DNA of 64,000 nucleotides. Origin: Hirsutella rhossiliensis (lineage: Eukaryota > Ascomycota > Sordariomycetes > Hypocreales > Ophiocordycipitaceae). A program made the position numbers and the translations under genes. Location: assembly GCF_020360975.1 (NCBI RefSeq), contig NW_025408670.1, positions 2,542,001-2,606,000 of the forward strand, read 5' to 3'. The notes under the pieces are model-generated. The model saw only the letters and a program-made list of their open reading frames with translations. It was not told the origin of the DNA and searched no databases. Positions 45,401 to 55,392 of the stretch are shown piece by piece (position 1 is the stretch's first letter; each line of letters begins with the position of its first letter).

Positions 45401-46454
45401 GCTCCTCGAACGCCTCAGCCTGTCTTCTTCCAAGATTGAGCATCTACAGGATCGCATCGTGCATCTCGAGGACAAGCTGGATATTGCCAAGGAGGCGGCG
45501 GCAGCGGCAGCCCAAGCCGCCAAGTCTGCCGGCGCCGAACCCGGTGTTGCTGCCACTTTGAACACCGCTCCTCCCCAGGCACCCTCCCGTCAGCTCGATA
45601 TGCCCGAGAAGATCTCGCCCCAGGCCCTCCGGGAATCAATCATGGTTCTTCAGGAGCAGCTCCAGGCGCGCGAGCAGAGAATCGAGGAGCTGGAGCAAAT
45701 CGCTGCCAAGGCTGATCCTGATGCGGCTTCCAAGATTTCCAAGCGCGATGATGAGATTAGCTGGCTGCGTGAGTTGCTTGCCGTGAGACACGGAGATCTT
45801 CAAGACATCATTGCAGCCCTGTCTGGTGCTAGGTACGACCGCGAGGCCGTGAAGGATGCTGCAATCCGCCTCAAGGCCAACCTCCAGATGGAGGAACAGG
45901 AACGTGAGAGGGCCATGAACGGCGGCTCTGCCATCCACCTGCCCAACATTGCGCAGAGCATTCAAGCCGCTACGCCTCGAGTTGCTCAGACCATCGGCCC
46001 CATCGCGGCGGCATGGGGCAACTGGCGCAAGTCGAACCAGCAATCCTTCCGAAGCATCTCCGGGGTGCTCAACGTGCCTGCCGGGAACAACGCCACTCCG
46101 TCTAAGGGTCGGGGCCGCCCCGACTCTCAGAGCAATCCGCTTGGCGGTCTCCTCACACCGCCAACCTCGAGTCTCCGCCAATCGCCCCTCGTTGATACCA
46201 GACCTCAGCCGACGGCCTTCTCCAGCACTGGCCGCCGTTACACGGTCCAGAGCAGCGTACCTAACAGGGCCCGGGGCGAGTCGAACTCGTCGCGCCGGTC
46301 TGAGAGGATCATGACTTTCCAAGGAACCCCGCCGCGCCAGCAAGAGCACAGGGAGCTCATGACGCCCCCCATGATGCACGACACCGGCTACGATTCCGAC
46401 GCCCAACCAGGCGATTTTGACGATCAGGACTTTTTCGAGGAGGAAGACGAGTGA
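39480..46454 (+). CDS. Giant coiled-coil protein, about 2305 aa, initiator exon not found
   Basis: The frame starts after a splice acceptor (CTAAC branch, ..TGAATAG at 39479) with AFVNTSPQRSTTPPRPSAR and has no ATG before about 40218, so the 5' exon is upstream and unresolved. An internal 57-base intron (40723-40779, GTGAGT..CTGCAG, GCTGAC branch) is in frame and easily missed; removing it joins TLPDLN to AWKEYVNELQEAKLRALGVS. Regions: acidic/Ser-rich N-terminus (DDDLESFPAVPSLPTPSLP); a conserved-looking globular block at about 318-430 (VPWKGKNILVLIPRDD, FASWKQLGYSVDGFDL); a long disordered middle; heptad-rich coiled coil from about 1520 to 1995 and 2030-2125; a basic, low-complexity tail. 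No motor, TM or enzymatic motif. A cytoskeletal, spindle-pole, septal or polarity scaffold is possible; I cannot name an orthologue. Confidence 0.85.
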   Translation, partial: AFVNTSPQRSTTPPRPSARAQDDPGHTYFSRSLSSPALSTTSTAHDGDDDLESFPAVPSLPTPSLPAWVADILRTPSPSAAEEFGTASWGSPYPESDHNLRRYSFSSETSDDSLIHHLNLDTPFLRSQPGPPQSESEPQSTVSAAAAVLANRARRRDRGLTEDWIRTHTTGIVNAEPKHWFSEGSETDHSSLSGSELGWLDSDLRTPRAASVDELSSSRQSRRPRGRSSVETLKPRDSFDLEAADTMAMATSEGAASAPDFAAGILLAAEQQAATPFYETPDEKMPRGEIEDAKPHVTPVKGVHKPLPKEPLMTPPIKKKVPWKGKNILVLIPRDDKRGLSGQSPMPLRSDEVDRMFASWKQLGYSVDGFDLLVEGYQPPGTDDSQSRQDWPSDADMAQERAGRSFKVTLPDLNGELLSTCPALPGADISPTAAWKEYVNELQEAKLRALGVSLAEEEPGPPTVSPPTTNPSRQPSAQHSALPFSPPMPTSSASSNHGIAGYPFPGQFIPAAQSPGLPSGPSPVPFAAMPGKFNSRQSISLPAGPSPFQLRQPSPQAWHNGQSGIMHGLMRNDSPSLANFNGILSPQSPYGIDGLQQAGSPAFNPHQRHQSMQYLPQHMTARASPRLQEVIEEEGTVSRSPSMTPEPTRQNPDSLQAEIDDAEYHLEEQLREQLEHEDYNPQTQTEPPAVGPNPPAPALGQDRNGPGDMAVAQSFANEPGKPLILHHPRPHSRGHSLSQSFFRDHIEDQKSPEEGGRHKLDALSEMPEAQKVQELQEIQTNPSEPGTPGKTFDFPTALGQHEKTLSTISNPWHDSVSATGSTRRSSHGSKQSLSTLNVEAPEFKFNPGNTFIPGSFNFSGNSFQPAVFQAGNAAETPSAKSVSQFSGSAKFHATAPSFSPGQSDFSFSAFGPMFRPDAPAFTPFHPLSGSITSPGGSSSDNAGNRSSIFGSIDIKANDIIKPAKKSKAIPIVRPSSISSVKSTKASKPVDAIHEAPEDQPLHESRVKRAWSAAPDGDDVPLFAERPEDAPPETAPDTARDEHSGGEDGSILEGDNALLADTSMSSIVTSDHNETKATTAASSEISPIGNKSLKDWAPFEFGTNFEAPNFGESRIFGDDSKKGEIAKPLSTTAEPPASIDDQQTKESASSQDKEAQSAGPLSAPAEPSLQSSRPKLMPKGLGASRFASPPLPVDGLVASHFEEAASSVGIPESRPTESAKQDVIQSVEQDGTPAVEGAVEQITDPGADREPTFEEIDAVMQHLENNPSMGVNKSLDMSQWQPPTALMEADSPGADLQPPIDQFARDGTSLTPRQFHAIPDAPPMSSTELEDPFIDPPASSHSPNLNNELDDAELESEPASDWEAAFSNEEHDKLESRAHFFDGRVNEVVGGLLASRLEPMERALFSIQHALAPKSRRTPSSRRDMRSVSLEFQESDADDEDEELLPQRSMSPRRDRRMEHIRIAVTEAFAAQQRNQPPTSAAGEGLLSSGDPAILKTLGEIKEQLAAPTAARAIEPSKTAKGENEGQETPVPGTDEQILLKMQELQSKLVQFEDRLYQEQFNVEKAVAERRGAQDEAAELNRKLQAAETRVEVEIINRSVFDQRVADLEERLRQQEEKNEEEIKTRRAAEDRLSEVQRLLRISSEEETRLREVLDDRDEKIKSFEDASGKTAMQMALLEAAQTNSTQAQSEMTNKINALEADLKNVRQDNTHWRSEAERADEAAGRKSGELAHVLQENKLMQKSLTTLTSQLEENERLRESWRGKFMTLQDDMGRAARDIAEENARRIKKDQAMLARQEVLDARLQAEAKTRERLEVEMERLQLNERSGMRAVNECKRLEGLLVELQTENYKVQQSASRYQREFEEARESGVSEVKRTRIALQTEIDAANNLVNVIREELEEHNSKLRGELDNVKLEADTSRAQNEMLLEEVQTLKVAEIEDIKRKHQNELEDVQTRFERQISNASEDAQKAEQQLLERLSLSSSKIEHLQDRIVHLEDKLDIAKEAAAAAAQAAKSAGAEPGVAATLNTAPPQAPSRQLDMPEKISPQALRESIMVLQEQLQAREQRIEELEQIAAKADPDAASKISKRDDEISWLRELLAVRHGDLQDIIAALSGARYDREAVKDAAIRLKANLQMEEQERERAMNGGSAIHLPNIAQSIQAATPRVAQTIGPIAAAWGNWRKSNQQSFRSISGVLNVPAGNNATPSKGRGRPDSQSNPLGGLLTPPTSSLRQSPLVDTRPQPTAFSSTGRRYTVQSSVPNRARGESNSSRRSERIMTFQGTPPRQQEHRELMTPPMMHDTGYDSDAQPGDFDDQDFFEEEDE

Positions 46455-47299
46455 GCCAGCCGACGGCAGCATGAGCGCGGCGCGCGAGATATGCGCGGCC
46501 CGAGAAGCGTGTGTCGGGGGTGGAAAACAATGTGAAGCATCACGAGCTTCTTCTCTTTCATTTGTCTTTTGTCATGTTGAAAACGGCAGCAGACTGGTCT
46601 TTGGAACCGCGAGCAAACACCTACGTACCGTACCTACTACACTCTGCCCTGTCTTATCCTTTTATTTCACCCAGACTGCAAAACCACTTGTACCTAGAAA
46701 AGATACCCCTTTGGATTTGCGGCTTGATTTTCATCTTTTTTTTTACACTTCTGCACCTGGCCACTCCGTTGTCTAGGACGCTTTGAGCCCCCTGACAGAG
46801 TGCGTCCAGGGCCCGTTTTCGGGACAGAGCGCTTTTCTACTCGCCCCTTGGAAGCCTCCTGTCGGCTCTTTTATGAACGGTTGAAAACCGCCTTTATTTT
46901 CTTTTGTGAGTGCATAGCGATTTGGGGAAGGGGGACTGGAGGCCGAAGTCACTCGTTTTTAATTCGATGAGGAAAATGTCAAGACAAACCGATATCCCGA
47001 TAATATTAATTCTACAATCTCGCAACGATTGGCGTTTTGTGTCTGCTTGGTGCAGACTGGGTGACTGCATCACTTTGCATCACTTGGTGGGCAGGCAGGC
47101 GTGTGTGAGTGTGAAAGGGAAGAAGCGGCCAGGAGTGAATCACGAGGCTTCCAGTTGGAAGGAGTATGAATGCTGAGGCGCGATGCCTAGATTAATAATT
47201 CATAGATGGCGGACACCAGAATACATGGGTAGGGGGGCCTGGACAAGACGATAGAAAAATATGCCTTGCCGACCCCGCGCACGCCCCTGATAACACTCA
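46455..47299. other. Convergent 3' intergenic region
   Basis: 845 bases between the coiled-coil stop and the SRP-receptor stop. AT-rich patches (46640-46760, 46900-47010) look like 3' UTR or terminator sequence for both genes. No gene seen. Confidence 0.5.
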
Positions 47300-49490
47300 T
47301 CATTGCGCGCTGCTCAGGAGCTTCTCGACGGCCCACTTGACGGAAAAGTTGCGCAGGTCCGAGTAGTGCTGGCCGACGCCGACGAAGAGGACGGGCACGT
47401 TTGTGGCGTGGACGAGGCTGACGAGGGTGCCGACCATGTCGCCGACGGTGTCGCACTTTGAGATGATGAAGCCGTCGAGGGAGCGGACAGAGCCAAAGGC
47501 GGCGTTGAAGTTGCGCGCCTGGGCGACCGAGTCGGTGCCGACGAGGGCCTGGGGGAAGACGGGAGATGTTAATTTAAGGAGGGTTAAAGGGGGCCGCAAA
47601 AGTACAAGGGCGAGGAATGCTGCCATATAGGGGTAGACGTACCTCGCCGACCATGAGAATCTTGTCAGGCTGGGCAAACTTGGCAAACTTTTCCAGCGAT
47701 GACATGAGGCGCTGATCGTTGTGCCGTCGGCCGGCCGTGTCGATGAGAACCACGTCGTAGGCCTGCTGCGCGGCGTGGGCGACGGCATCCTTGGCAACCG
47801 TCGCGGCGTCCTTGCCGTAGCCCTTCTGGTACAATTCCACCTCGCCGCCCTCGCGCGCCGTCAGCTCTTTGAGGTTGCGCACGTGGACGGCGAGCTGCTC
47901 AACGGCGCCGGAGCGGAACGTGTCGCCCGCGGCGATGAGTACTTTGTACTTGTTCTGCAGCAGGAAGAAGCAGATCTTGGACAGGTTAGTCGACTTGCCC
48001 ACGCCGTTGACGCCGACTATGGAGATGACGTAGGGCCGGGCCTTGCGGAGCGACGTGGCGGGGGGCGCCGCGACCGAGTCGATTTCGCGCAAGAGGTCGA
48101 GAGAAGAGGTGGGCGTGAGCATCTTGGTGAGCGAAGACTCCATGGCCGTCTGGATCCTGGAGTTTATGCCTGTCGGACGTGTTAGCCCAACACTCGCCCT
48201 GTCACAGGGGTAATGCAGTCATCAAGACCAACCTTCGAAGCTCCCAGTCTTGACGCCAGTCAGCTCCTTCTCGACTCCCTCACATAGCCGCACCGCGGCC
48301 TCGCGCGCAACGTTTTTCCTCAGCAGATGGTCCTCCATGCCCTTCATGGCCTTGTCGAGATCCTCCTTGGTCAACGTCTTGCCGCCGACGACGTTGCGGA
48401 AGAGCCCGCTGATGGCATTGACGCCGGATCCAAGGAGGCCGCTCCTCGAGTCTGTTTTCGCTGCTGCTGCCTTCTCGGCCTCGGCGGAGGCCAGCATGTC
48501 GTGCACCTCGTCACCCAGATCCTTCAGCACAAACTTGCCCTTGCTTGACGATCCCCACGTCGAAGAGTCGACGGCATCGACGGCGCTTGACCGCCCGGTT
48601 GCTTCTACCTCTGAGTCGCTCGTAAGGTTCGGTTGAGCCGAGTAGTCGAGCTGCACATCGTCGTCCTCATCCGCCATGCCGTCGGCATCCCACTTACGCC
48701 CCTTCTTGGGTGCTTTGCTCCCCTTCTTCAGCCTGCTGCTCGAGGTTTCGTCGCCGGATGATGCCGGCGCAGATGCGCTGTTCCTCGCTTTTCGAGCCCT
48801 CCTCGACATTTTCGCGACAGGTCCGGGCTTGGCGACGACCAAGTTGCCAGTACCGGGAGTCGAGGGCCGCGATGCACTCGGGGTGATGGCCGGGGTCGAG
48901 TCGCTCGAGGGGGCATCTTGAGAGCCATTGTGGAGGGCGCGGCCTCTATAGGTCAAGCCGGGAGCGACGGGGGCGTCGTCTGGTCTGTTTCGCGTCAACG
49001 TCTCTTCTTGCAGGACTGCGGCGGGGTCGCCTGCACTGGAAGCGTCCAATTCTTGCAGCTGCTGGTCGAAGTAGTCATCGAAACTAGTACACTCGACAAT
49101 GGTTGTGTGTGGCTTCTTGAGTTGGTCGCCGTAGAGCGAGACGAAGATGGTCTTGATGTTGTCGACGAGCTTATCGACCCATGTGAGGTGGAGGAGGGAG
49201 CGATAGACAGCCTTGGAGAATCAGCGAGAGAAGGGACCAAGGGCAGGGAGCGTGGTAAGACGTACGACAAAGATGACGCCGAGTTCCTTGACCAGAGCCC
49301 ATTTTAGGGTGTGCTGGTCGCTCTTGAAGGGGGGATTGGTGGCAGCGGACTGCGAGTCTTTGAGGCCGGACTTTTCCTCGATGAAGACGTCGGCGATGAA
49401 GCTGTTGACGACAGAGGGATTGACGGGGGCGTAGGACCTGGACCAGAGGACGACGCCCGACGTTGTGAGGATCTCGAACGTGTCCAACAT
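47300..49490 (-). CDS. SRP101: Signal recognition particle receptor subunit alpha, 659 aa, four exons
   Basis: GTPase that docks the ribosome-bound SRP at the ER membrane. Exons: 49266-49490, 48233-49211, 47643-48169, 47300-47548; introns of 54-94 bases with GT..AG. The N-terminal SRX/longin-like domain (MLDTFEILTTSGVVLWSRSY, residues about 1-130) binds the beta subunit. A charged linker (KMSRRARKARN, KKGSKAPKKGRKWD) follows, then the helical N domain and the G domain. The G1 loop is GVNGVGKSTNLSK, the insertion-box region LIAAGDTFRSGAVEQL, G3 DTAGR and G4 ISKCDTVGD (the common TKxD replaced by SKCD). The C-terminus reads PVLFVGVGQHYSDLRNF. Family length and all GTPase motifs are as expected. 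The gene symbol is by yeast homology. Confidence 0.95.
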
Positions 49491-52400
49491 GGCGTGGTCG
49501 CTTAATCGGCAAAACGCAAACGGCGGGGCGGAGGAGGAAGTTAACCAGCGTTAGACGACGCTCGTGACAGTCATGGTGTGTGGCGCGGCATGCATGTTGG
49601 TTGACTGTCGGTCAGGGTCCCGCGCACTGGGGCGTCGGCATGGCGGTTGATAGGTAGGAAGCCATCTTGGAGGGAGGGGCCGCGAAAAGGGCATCACGTG
49701 CTCAAGATAAGATGTTGGACAGCAGTCGACCGAAGATTACGTAAGCATCGCGCAACTGCACAAGTCTATGAGAATGGATAACTAGTTAGTGAACTATGAT
49801 TCTTCTTCTTCGGCGGCGGTCGACAGCTTGCTATACCACGCCTCTCGAGCGTGTCGCATCGTGTCCATCACCGGTAAAGGCAGGCTATTTCAGGACGAGG
49901 AGGTCCTATCAACACTATATGCGCTTGGTGCGACGGTAATCTCAAGCACATGAAAGGAAGAGGCCATGTCTCTAAGCCCCAAGATTTCTCGGCGATGGCC
50001 TCAGACGGAACGTTTCCGACAGTCATCCATCACGACCACAGCAGCTTGAATACTGCTCAGAAGGCACGGGAGCCGAGTCTGACAAGGATTTGACTCACGA
50101 AACTGACCTGTACAATACCAGGCATAGCGTCAAGACTTACCACGCCCAGGACGCCCCCGATTGGGATGATGCGTCTTCTTCGGCGTGGCACGTACTGCCG
50201 TTGCGGGCTTCGGCCATGTCTATAAACTTTGTCTGGTCGAGGGTTGTTTGTGACGCTTCTTGGGTTGTCGTGACTGCCATGATGGCGCACTAGGAAAGGG
50301 TAGAAAACTCGCCCAAGGCGGCAACGACTCTGAAGGCGGGGATCTACCGTACGAGCGATGTGCATTCTCCATCCGGGAGGGAGCTGTTGTACCTCGAGAC
50401 GGCTAGAGTCGAAGCGAGGATCCACTGGTTCACACTTACACGACCAGCTACAAGCCACCAAGACGACTGGAATGCCCGACGCCCTTTGCCAATTATTGGT
50501 CAAGACAGACGAGTAACCTCCATCCCCTGTCCGGAGCCGGCGCCAACCCCGCGGATCCGCCACATGGCTGAATGCGGAGAAGGAAATCCGGGGGTGGAGC
50601 CGGGGGAGACATGAAACTATCGGCTTACCATCGAGATGCTCTGCGGGGCTGTCGAGGCAAGCAAACCCGGGACGCCCCTGGTCCCCTGGTCCAATATGCC
50701 CCTTCGCTCCTCTCGCCTGGCCCGTCAACCCAGATCCCATTGTTGACCGTCTCATCCACATCCTCGGCTTGGCTGGCAACGAAACGAGGCCATTGTCTAT
50801 CAACACGCTTGATCCCGCAACAAAGATTCATGTCCCGACTCCTACGACCATCATAGCCCTGTTCTGGTACTATCTAGAGATTTGCGCCCCCGCCTCCCGG
50901 GAAACGGCCCGCGCAGTTGCCGAGTTTGCCCCTTGTCCGGCGACAAAGAACTGGCTCTTGGGCCTTGGCAGCAGCAGATACCGTTGCGCAGACTTTCGTG
51001 GAAAAGACGCACGTCAATCTGTGCCAGCTGCTTGCTGCTTGAAATGGCGTCGACATGCTGGGACGGGGGCACTTGACCCGAAATGGCCTTGACTTTGGTG
51101 CTCGATAATCTGCCGATGACTCGTCCACGCTGCTACCCCATCTCATCGTTTCAGTGTGGTTTCACCCCATCGTGTATCCATCACTGCTCTCTCCTACGAT
51201 CTCCTTGGACCTGGTCAAGCACTCCATGGCGACAAAGTCTTCGCCCACCTGCGTCGCTCGGCGTTCAAGCTTCCCACTGGTGCCTCGTGCCTCTTGTCAT
51301 GCTAGAAGCCGGTACGGGCATCGCGTCTTTCCGGGCATCCATCGCAGAGCGCGTACGTCTTTAATCCCTAGGTGGACGAGTTGGCGAGATGATGCTCGTT
51401 TTCGGCTGCAGGCGAGCGAACCAAGACTACATCTACCAGGTAGAGCTAAAGGATATCAGGAAAGCGCTAGTAAATAAGCGACGGATCATTGTGGCCTTGT
51501 CTCGCCTCGAGAGTGAGAGAATGTATACTCAGGGCTAGATGCGGAAGCGTTCTGATGAAATCGCCCGCCTTGCGGATGCCGGCGCTGCCGTTTACGTCCG
51601 CGGGGGGGCGGGCACGGCCAGAGACGCGGACAAAACACTGGGCCAAATCATGGGCGAGCACCGATGATAGGGTGATAAGTAGGCTCAGGGGCAGGTTGCC
51701 AGCATGAAGCGGACGAGAAAGTGGCAGGAGTATGTACGAGGCGGAAGTCGATGTCAAGATAAATACATTGTTCTCCAAGATGCCGTTCGTCTGGTGCAAA
51801 TCCTAAGCTTCTTGCAGGCATTCGCGACTGTGAAGAGTGAGCAAGGCCAGAAGGGAGGGTTCAAGGTGCCCAACTTGGGCCATATGGGTTGGCTATCTAA
51901 ACTTGTTTTTCGCTTTGGTCACTAAGCCAACGGGAGCTGTCTGCTCCTCGCGCTGGGTGAAACGATCCTCCACAAGAGGGATTGCCAAGCACGCCGTTCT
52001 AAAGAGTGTGAGTCTTGTTTGTATTGTGATTACACCACTTGCACACAACTTACGAGTGCGCGGGATGAACGTGACCGGTCAATGGACTCTGCAATCCCGC
52101 AAACCGCCCTGACATTGTCTTTTATAAAAGACTGCAAGACTATTAGCTTCGGTTGACGGCGAGCAGCAAAATGGAAGTCTGCATACGCCTTCACTTTGCT
52201 TTGCAGATTTTCGAGCCGCACCTAGCAGTGGCATCCGCGGATTATGCGAGTGCAGCAGCATCCTGGCCAGGTGATAGTATCGAAGCCCTCCGGCAGCAAC
52301 ATGGTGAGGAGCCATATCAGAAGAAACATGTCTTGCTGTTTGACTTGAAAATCCACCGGGTCAAAGTACGAGGGCCTGGACCCCATTCAAGTCGACGAGT

Positions 52401-53065
52401 AGTCTACCAGCCGGTTGTACGTCGCGGAACTGCGTTCCTCGGAAAAGCAGTACTGCACCACACGGACGATGGGGAGGAGCATCGTTGTAAGTCCACGTGT
52501 GATGGTTGTTTCCGCCGTCTGGTGCATGATGGAGACGTAGAGCTCTGCTTCTTAAAGTCACATGAGTGGTATATGACTGAAGATGCGGCAATGTATTGTC
52601 GGAATGATGGAACTTTGTGTTCCACAACTCGTTGCCGAGCTTCCTGACAGGCGAAGCCCCTATTTGGGTTGGGAGAGGTATGGGTGCGCAGTCGTCGGGG
52701 GATGCGAGCACCTCATTTGTAGATGGCCGACATTCCTTGGGGGAGGACGGCGGCTGAGAGAGTTCGCTATGAGCAGCTTCAGGTGTCGATGCTCGGTCAT
52801 GGCTGTCGTATGAGGCGTTGTAATATGACAGAGTCTGGTCGCTGAATTTAGTGTGCTGCGGCTGTGTCTTGAACCAGACCTGGTGTGGTGAAAAGGAAAA
52901 GGGGGAGATTCTCTCTGGAGACGATCCGCCCGGGCAGTTCCACTAGTTAATGACATGGGGTTAAAAGTACGACGAGAGTGGCACGATGCACGACGAGGGA
53001 TCGTGGCCGGGACGCAACATCAACTGCCTTGACAACCTCCAGTCTCTCGACTCGCCGTCGTCAAT
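49491..53065. other. Divergent intergenic region, about 3.6 kb
   Basis: Lies between the SRP receptor start (minus) and the small membrane protein start (plus). No firm gene. Two weak candidates exist: a 47-codon ATG frame at about 50131-50271, minus (MAVTTTQEASQTTLDQTKF...), and an ATG-less open frame of about 170 codons at 52361-52888, minus (see findings). Everything else is overlapping short frames. Confidence 0.4.
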
Positions 53066-53723
53066 ATGGCCGCTTTGCTTGTTTCCGCGCCATGTGCCCT
53101 CGTGCTTGCTGTGGCCGCAGTCCCCTTCTTATTCATCTATCCATTCGTCGTGTATATCCGCCATGTCAAAAGTAGGCGACCTTGTTCACTCTTCTTCCCT
53201 CGACGCCATTGTAGGCATTGGCCTGTCGGAGCGCCGCGGTCTTCTTGATCAGGGGCATTATGGCCAACGGGTCGGCCTGCGCGAGTGCCTCTACCCGACC
53301 GCTCGCAAGCAATCCCTCCATGTCCGGAGCTACGACTACTACAAGCTCCTAGATAGGCTCTCCAACCTCATTCGCTTTTACAGACAAATGGCCCACTCGA
53401 GCGTTGGGTGGGATGCCATCGTCCTTTGCCGCGCCAACAAACGGCTGGAGCAGTACATGCCGGAACGATTCGTGGGCGAGCAGGGCAAGAGACTGCAGTC
53501 GTCGTCTTATCGCCTTCTCGGCCGGAGCAAGGGCCGCATCCGGCGCAACATTTCGCCCCTGGAGCAGGCGGTGCTGCTGGCTTCGCTGGTGCGCAGAGAC
53601 GAGTTTGTCCTGCTCGAGGGCTTCGAGATTCAGAGGTTCGAGACGATGATCCACATCCTGAGGGAGATGCCACTCAAGGCTTGGAGGAGGACAGGCTCAT
53701 TTTCTGGAGGGTCGGATCGATAG
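53066..53723 (+). CDS. Signal-anchored orphan membrane protein, 204 aa, two exons
   Basis: Exon 1 53066-53171, intron 53172-53214 (GTAGGC..TTGTAG, only 43 bases), exon 2 53215-53723. The N-terminus MAALLVSAPCALVLAVAAVP, then FLFIYPFVVYIRHVK, is one or two membrane segments or an uncleaved signal anchor. It is followed by a soluble basic domain (RSYDYYKLLDRLSNLIRFYR, RLLGRSKGRIRRNISPLEQ, FVLLEGFEIQRFETMIHIL). An ATG at 53162 in the unspliced frame could mislead gene finders. I recognise no family or motif. It shares strand with YIF1 and the Mpv17-like gene downstream, but spacing (over 500 bases) argues against co-transcription. Confidence 0.68.
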
Positions 53724-54241
53724 GTGTGTTTCGTAAGCTGCGCCGCCGCTCCAGAGCCGCCGCATAGCTCTGGATTTGTATTTGTTGTGGCGCAACGTGG
53801 TTGATGAATTGTCTTCAGCGGCATGAAGTCGGCAGCAAGAGCCTTGTTGGTTGCATGGAATTACAGCAACGAGTCAAAGTTATTATTAGAGAGGAATGGA
53901 GGCCACGTGACCACTTGGTCTCCGTTGCCGCCTGCTTTAGGCTCAACCTTTGCGGTCGTACCCAGAAAATGTACGGACAGCTCATCCTCATTCTCTTAGT
54001 ATCTATACTTGCGGCGGCACCCCCCCGCTAGAGATTAGTTGGCCGACGGATGGCTGCGTCACTGTACCTCTACATCCAGTCAGCTGCAGGACCGTCGCAA
54101 AGAGCCAGCTAAACTCTCGCGACAACCACTTGTCTCCCGCCTCCCACCAGCCTCACAGCTCGCTCGCTCCAGCGTCCGAACCCTCCATCGTCGCCATCCC
54201 GCCTCCCGTCCGCTGCTCGAACGATCGTCTCCTCGCGCGCC
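53724..54241 (+). other. Spacer and 5' leader of YIF1
   Basis: About 520 bases. No gene; the last 150 bases before ATG 54242 are C/T-rich and start-codon context is good (CGCGCCATG). Confidence 0.45.
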
Positions 54242-55392
54242 ATGCAACGGGCGTCGTACGGGCAGTCGCCCCCGTTGCACCACCCCGTGCCTCAGCACGT
54301 CTCCACGGTCCCCCAGCTTCGTTCGCCGCCGCCGCCGCCGGGCTCGGCGCAGTCGCAGCAGCAGGGCTATGGCGGCGGCACGCCCTACCAGCAGCAGGGC
54401 GCCTCGGCCGGCAATGTTTTTGGCGCCTACGGCCAGTTCATGAACGACCCGACGGCCCAGGTCGCCGCCCAGGTTGGCCAGACGGCCTTCAAGCACGGCC
54501 AGGAATACGTCGAGCAGAACGTGCGTTGCTGTCCCCCCCCCTCCCCTCAACTCTTCAGCCCGCTGACTTGGTCCGTAGTTTGGTCGTTTCGTCAACGTCT
54601 CCGCCCTCAAACACTACTTTAATGTCTCCAACTCGTACGTCGTCAACAAGCTCTTCCTCGTCTTGTTTCCCTGGCGGCACAAGCCCTGGTCACGCAAACA
54701 GGCCGTCGGCGTCAATGGCCAGGAGGGATGGTATCTGCCTCCGCGAGAGGACATCAACAGCCCCGACATGTACATTCCAGGTCTGTCGTCAAAGCTCGTC
54801 TCGCTCCTTCCCCGCTTTCCCGAGGCTGACAAGTCGCCCCGCAGTCATGGCTCTCGTCACCTTTATCCTTCTCTCCACCCTCATCGCCGGGCTGAGGGGC
54901 AAGTTCCAGCCGGAACTACTGGGGTACACGGCCACGACCGGACTGGTGGTGGTGATTGTCGAGATCGTCGCGCTGAAGCTGGGGTGCTATCTGTTGAGCA
55001 TCTCTAGCCAGTCTCAGCTCCTCGATCTCATCGCCTATTCGGGATATAAGTTTGTCGGCATCATCGTCACCGTTGCTGTCGCCGAGGTTTTCAGCGGAGG
55101 CAAGGGTACTGGTGGCTGGGTCGGCTGGGCAGTCTTTTTCTACACATTCCTCGCCAACTCTTTGTTCTTGGTACGCCCTGCTTCCCTCGGTGCAGGTCGC
55201 CGGATGCTTCAAGCTAACGCCTGAAACTAGATGCGATCTCTCAAGTATGTTTTGCTTCCAGAGACGGCCGGTAACGCTGGCGGTCCCATGCAAACCGATT
55301 CACGAGCCAAACGCGCCCAGAGGACCCAATTCCTCTTCTTCTACTCGTACATTGTCCAGTTCTTCTTCATGTGGGTTCTTACCCGGGCTTGA
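54242..55392 (+). CDS. YIF1: YIF1 family protein of ER-Golgi transport, 322 aa, four exons
   Basis: Exons 54242-54520, 54579-54780, 54845-55170, 55231-55392. Introns are 58, 64 and 60 bases with GT..AG ends and restore one frame. The N-terminal 70 residues are Pro/Gln/Gly-rich and cytosolic. AGNVFGAYGQFMNDPTAQVA, KHGQEYVEQN and FGRFVNVSALKHYFNVSNSY are typical of the family, as is LFPWRHKPWSR with YLPPREDINSPDMYIP. About five TM segments follow (VMALVTFILLSTLIAGLRGK, TATTGLVVVIVEIVALKLGC, LIAYSGYKFVGIIVTVAVAE, WVGWAVFFYTFLANSLF, FLFFYSYIVQFFFMWVLTRA). The yeast protein works with Yip1 and Ypt GTPases in COPII vesicle formation and fusion. Complete and intact. Confidence 0.95.

Noticed and set aside
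50131..50271. 47-codon minus-strand ATG frame (MAVTTTQEAS...)
   Set aside because: Codon use is reasonable and a GTAAGT lies at the end, but no continuation exon in phase was found and the stop follows at once; too weak to list as a gene.
52830..52900. VWFK at a splice acceptor, reminiscent of a homeodomain recognition helix
   Set aside because: Only four residues match and no upstream helix 1-2 sequence could be found; not enough to claim a homeobox.
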